From positions 62,001-126,000 of the forward strand of contig CAMYOC010000051.1 in the NCBI GenBank assembly GCA_947259915.1: a stretch of 64,000 nucleotides of DNA, in the 5' to 3' direction. This stretch comes from an uncultured Gammaproteobacteria bacterium (GTDB lineage: Bacteria > Pseudomonadota > Gammaproteobacteria > Steroidobacterales > XN24). How positions within the stretch are numbered: the first letter of the stretch is position 1; each line of letters opens with the position of its first letter. Below are positions 62,037 through 64,000 of the stretch, piece after piece. Under the pieces are notes generated by a model. The model was not told the DNA's origin. It saw nothing but the letters and a program-made list of their open reading frames with translations, and made no database searches. A program made the translations under genes and the position numbers.

Positions 62037-63077
62037 ATGCGCTTCGCCCCCGCGAGCCCACCGCATCTCCGACCCGCGACGAGCGTCAGCCGCCTGATGG
62101 GCGAGGTGTTGCTGGCCCTGGTGCCGGCCACCGCCGCCTACGTCTGGTATTTTGGGCCCGGTCTGCTGCTCAATATGCTGATCGCCACGACGGTCGCGGT
62201 GGCAGCGGAGAGTGCCGTGCTCGCTCTGCGCGGGCGTCCTGTCGGAGCGCCACTCAGCGATCTCAGCGTCATCGTCACCGCTGTGCTGCTGGCATTCGCG
62301 CTGCCACCACTGACGCCCTGGTGGGTCACGGCAACCGCGGCCTTCTTCGCCGTGGTCTTCGGCAAACAGTTGTTCGGCGGCATCGGCTACAACCCGTTTA
62401 ATCCGGCCATGGTCGGCTACGTCGTCGTGCTGATCTCGTTTCCCGCCTACCTGACCCAGTGGCTGCCACCGGCCGGTTTCGATCTCGCCGCGGTGCGGCC
62501 GGATCTTGGCGCGACCATCTATTACACGCTGAGCGGGCAGCTGCCCGACGGGCTCAGCTGGGACGTGATCGGCGGCGCCACCCCGCTGGACCAGGTCAAG
62601 ACCCAGTTGGGCCTGATGCGCACCGTGCAAGAAGTCCGCGCACAGCCTCTGTACGGGGTCTTTGGTGCCCACGGCTGGGAGTGGGTCAACAACTTCATCA
62701 TCCTCGGTGGATTGTGGCTGTTGTACCGCAAGATCATCCGCTGGCAGATCCCGCTCGCGGTATTGCTCGGGCTGATGCTGCCGGCGACGCTGTTCTATCT
62801 GATCGGGCCCGGTACCTACCCGCCACCGACCTTCCATCTGTTCAGCGGCGCCGCCGTGCTGGGCGCGTTCTTTATCGCCACCGACCCGGTCAGTGCGGCG
62901 ACCAGCGATCGCGGACGGCTGATCTTCGGCGCCGGCATCGGTCTGCTCACCTATGTGATACGGACCTGGGGCGGGTACCCGGACGGTATCGCGTTCGCGG
63001 TGCTGCTGATGAACATGGCGGTGCCGGCGATCGATCACTACACGATCCCGAGGGCGTACGGCCATGGCCACGATTGA
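62037..63077 (+). CDS. rsxD: Rnf/Rsx electron transport complex subunit D
   Basis: RsxD is a multi-helix membrane subunit that carries covalently bound FMN. The 346-residue protein has FGKQLFGGIGYNPFNPAMVG and FFIATDPVSAATSDRGRLI, where the Thr for flavin attachment is expected. About nine membrane helices are present. The ATG directly follows the rsxC stop. The 3' end overlaps rsxG by 14 bases. Confidence 0.96.
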   Translation: MRFAPASPPHLRPATSVSRLMGEVLLALVPATAAYVWYFGPGLLLNMLIATTVAVAAESAVLALRGRPVGAPLSDLSVIVTAVLLAFALPPLTPWWVTATAAFFAVVFGKQLFGGIGYNPFNPAMVGYVVVLISFPAYLTQWLPPAGFDLAAVRPDLGATIYYTLSGQLPDGLSWDVIGGATPLDQVKTQLGLMRTVQEVRAQPLYGVFGAHGWEWVNNFIILGGLWLLYRKIIRWQIPLAVLLGLMLPATLFYLIGPGTYPPPTFHLFSGAAVLGAFFIATDPVSAATSDRGRLIFGAGIGLLTYVIRTWGGYPDGIAFAVLLMNMAVPAIDHYTIPRAYGHGHD

Positions 63078-63771
63078 GGAACCGGCGCGCATCCCGCAGC
63101 GTATGGCCATCGCTGGTGGACTGCTGGCGCTGTTCGCCGTGCTCGGAGCGGGTCTGGTCGCGGTCACCGAAGACGCCACCCGGGAGCGGATCCAGAGCAA
63201 TGAGCGGGAGTATCTGTTGCGCTCACTGAATGACGTGCTGCCGGCGGATCACTACGACAACGTGTTGTTCGAGGACACGATCGAAGTCATCGACGCCGAG
63301 TTGCTCGGCTCGGACCAGTCGATCACGGTGTATCGCGGACGTCTCGGCGCCGCCCCGGTCGCCGCTATCCTGACCCCGGTGGCACCGGACGGCTACAGCG
63401 GTCCGATCAAGCTGCTGGTGGGCGTCGACTACGATGGGACACTGACCGGCGTCCGCGTGGTGGCGCACCGGGAGACGCCCGGGCTCGGCGACGCCATCGA
63501 GGCCGAGCGATCAGACTGGATCCGGCGTTTCGACGGCCTCAGCCTCGGCAATCCTCCGCAGTCAGCGTGGATGGTTCGGCGCGATGGCGGGGATTTCGAT
63601 CAGTTCACCGGAGCTACCGTAACGCCGCGCGCCGTGGTCAAAGCGGTGCGCAACACCTTGTTATACTTTGCGCAGTATCGGGATGAGCTGTTCGAGGACC
63701 GCCGGGCACTGGTGGAGAGCGAGAGCGGAGATAATGAGAGAGATCGCCCTTCAGGGTCTGTGGAAGAATAA
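63064..63771 (+). CDS. rsxG: Rnf/Rsx electron transport complex subunit G
   Basis: RsxG is anchored by one N-terminal helix ([20 protein letters not shown]) and has a periplasmic FMN-binding domain. The FMN is attached to Thr in [15 protein letters not shown], and [12 protein letters not shown] is also typical. The 235-residue product overlaps rsxD by 14 bases and rsxE by 38, the tight packing usual for this operon. Confidence 0.95.
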   Translation: MATIEEPARIPQRMAIAGGLLALFAVLGAGLVAVTEDATRERIQSNEREYLLRSLNDVLPADHYDNVLFEDTIEVIDAELLGSDQSITVYRGRLGAAPVAAILTPVAPDGYSGPIKLLVGVDYDGTLTGVRVVAHRETPGLGDAIEAERSDWIRRFDGLSLGNPPQSAWMVRRDGGDFDQFTGATVTPRAVVKAVRNTLLYFAQYRDELFEDRRALVESESGDNERDRPSGSVEE

Positions 63772-64000
63772 TCCCGGTCTGGTCCAGCTCCTCGGCCTTT
63801 GTCCGCTGCTGGCCGTGACCACCAGCGTGATCAATGGCCTCGGGCTCGGCCTGGCGACGACCCTGGTGCTGGCCGCCTCAAACCTGTGTGTCTCTCTGAT
63901 CCGCAACGTGGTGCGTGCGGAAATCCGCATTCCGGTGTTCGTGATGATCATCGCCTCGCTGGTGACAGCGGTCGAACTGGCGATGAACGCCTGGTTCCAC
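63734..64000 (+). CDS. rsxE: Rnf/Rsx electron transport complex subunit E, truncated by window edge
   Basis: Only the first 89 codons are visible, so the ORF track misses it. The start ATG lies inside rsxG. The reading frame gives [40 protein letters not shown] and [19 protein letters not shown], the clear family pattern of the RsxE membrane subunit, a homologue of RsxA. It should continue to about 230 residues beyond the edge. Confidence 0.93.
   Translation, partial: MREIALQGLWKNNPGLVQLLGLCPLLAVTTSVINGLGLGLATTLVLAASNLCVSLIRNVVRAEIRIPVFVMIIASLVTAVELAMNAWFH

Noticed and set aside
61638-63200. 520-codon minus-strand ORF
   Set aside because: It lies opposite rsxC, rsxD and rsxG, which have unmistakable motifs. 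It is a high-GC shadow, as are the long ORFs at 22315-24051, 42684-44183, 27364-28587 and 1874-2800.

Overview
The window looks like a chromosomal segment of a GC-rich gammaproteobacterium. The gene order fits: nnr-tsaE-amiB-mutL-miaA-hfq-hflX-hflK-hflC-yjeT-purA is laid out as in Escherichia coli. The pcnB-folK, lptFG/pepA-holC-valS, ilvC-pssA, purM-purN/DUF2066-pgsA-hda, apbC/dcd and rsxABCDGE neighbourhoods are also typical of the class. MutL carries endonuclease-type motifs, which would suit a MutH-less lineage outside the Enterobacteriales; a Chromatiales-like relative is my best guess, but the order is not proven. No phage, insertion sequence or CRISPR array is visible.

Layout. 1-1.3 kb: a porin-like outer-membrane gene running off the left edge and a small His/Cys membrane protein. 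1.4-3.1 kb: a TPR-sulfotransferase. 3.1-14.6 kb (minus): the purA to nnr cluster (purine synthesis, HflKC, HflX, Hfq, tRNA modification, mismatch repair, cell-wall amidase, t6A factor, NAD(P)HX repair). 14.7-20 kb: queG, then minus-strand pcnB-folK-dNK-panB-panC. 20.1-21 kb: tRNA-Glu(CUC) with a strong promoter, a small membrane protein and a 470-bp non-coding stretch holding a minus-strand terminator. 21-24.6 kb: a secreted helical-repeat protein coupled to an M14 carboxypeptidase with a GlyGly-CTERM-like tail, then an RDD protein. 24.6-36 kb: lptG-lptF, pepA-holC-unknown-valS, and a MoxR/DUF58/TgpA trio. 36-42 kb (minus): MFS carrier, prfC, rimI, uracil-DNA glycosylase, pssA, ilvC. 42-52 kb: proS, lytic transglycosylase, acylphosphatase, DUF4398 lipoprotein, ArsC-like, wrbA, DUF2069, hda, pgsA, DUF2066, purM-purN, dcd, apbC. 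52.5-57.1 kb: a HEAT-repeat serine/threonine kinase followed by two PilT-type ATPases. 57.2-64 kb: metG and rsxABCDGE, with rsxE cut by the right edge.

The points most worth attention are these. (1) The HEAT-kinase-PilT-PilT module sits exactly between apbC and metG, genes that are neighbours in other gammaproteobacteria. (2) ilvC encodes a ketol-acid reductoisomerase homologue lacking two canonical active-site residues. (3) valS is broken by an apparent deletion of about 88 bp plus a frameshift in the editing domain. (4) The secreted-repeat/M14 pair has a GlyGly-CTERM-like tail. (5) There is a possible Hfq-dependent sRNA locus and an A-rich hfq leader. (6) Almost every convergent gene pair overlaps at its stop codons.

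Most of the window is housekeeping. Coding density is high, and many genes are coupled by ATGA, GTGA or TTGA overlaps. GTG and TTG starts are frequent. All coordinates were set by hand from the sequence and the ORF track. Family assignments come from recognised motifs, not from a database search.
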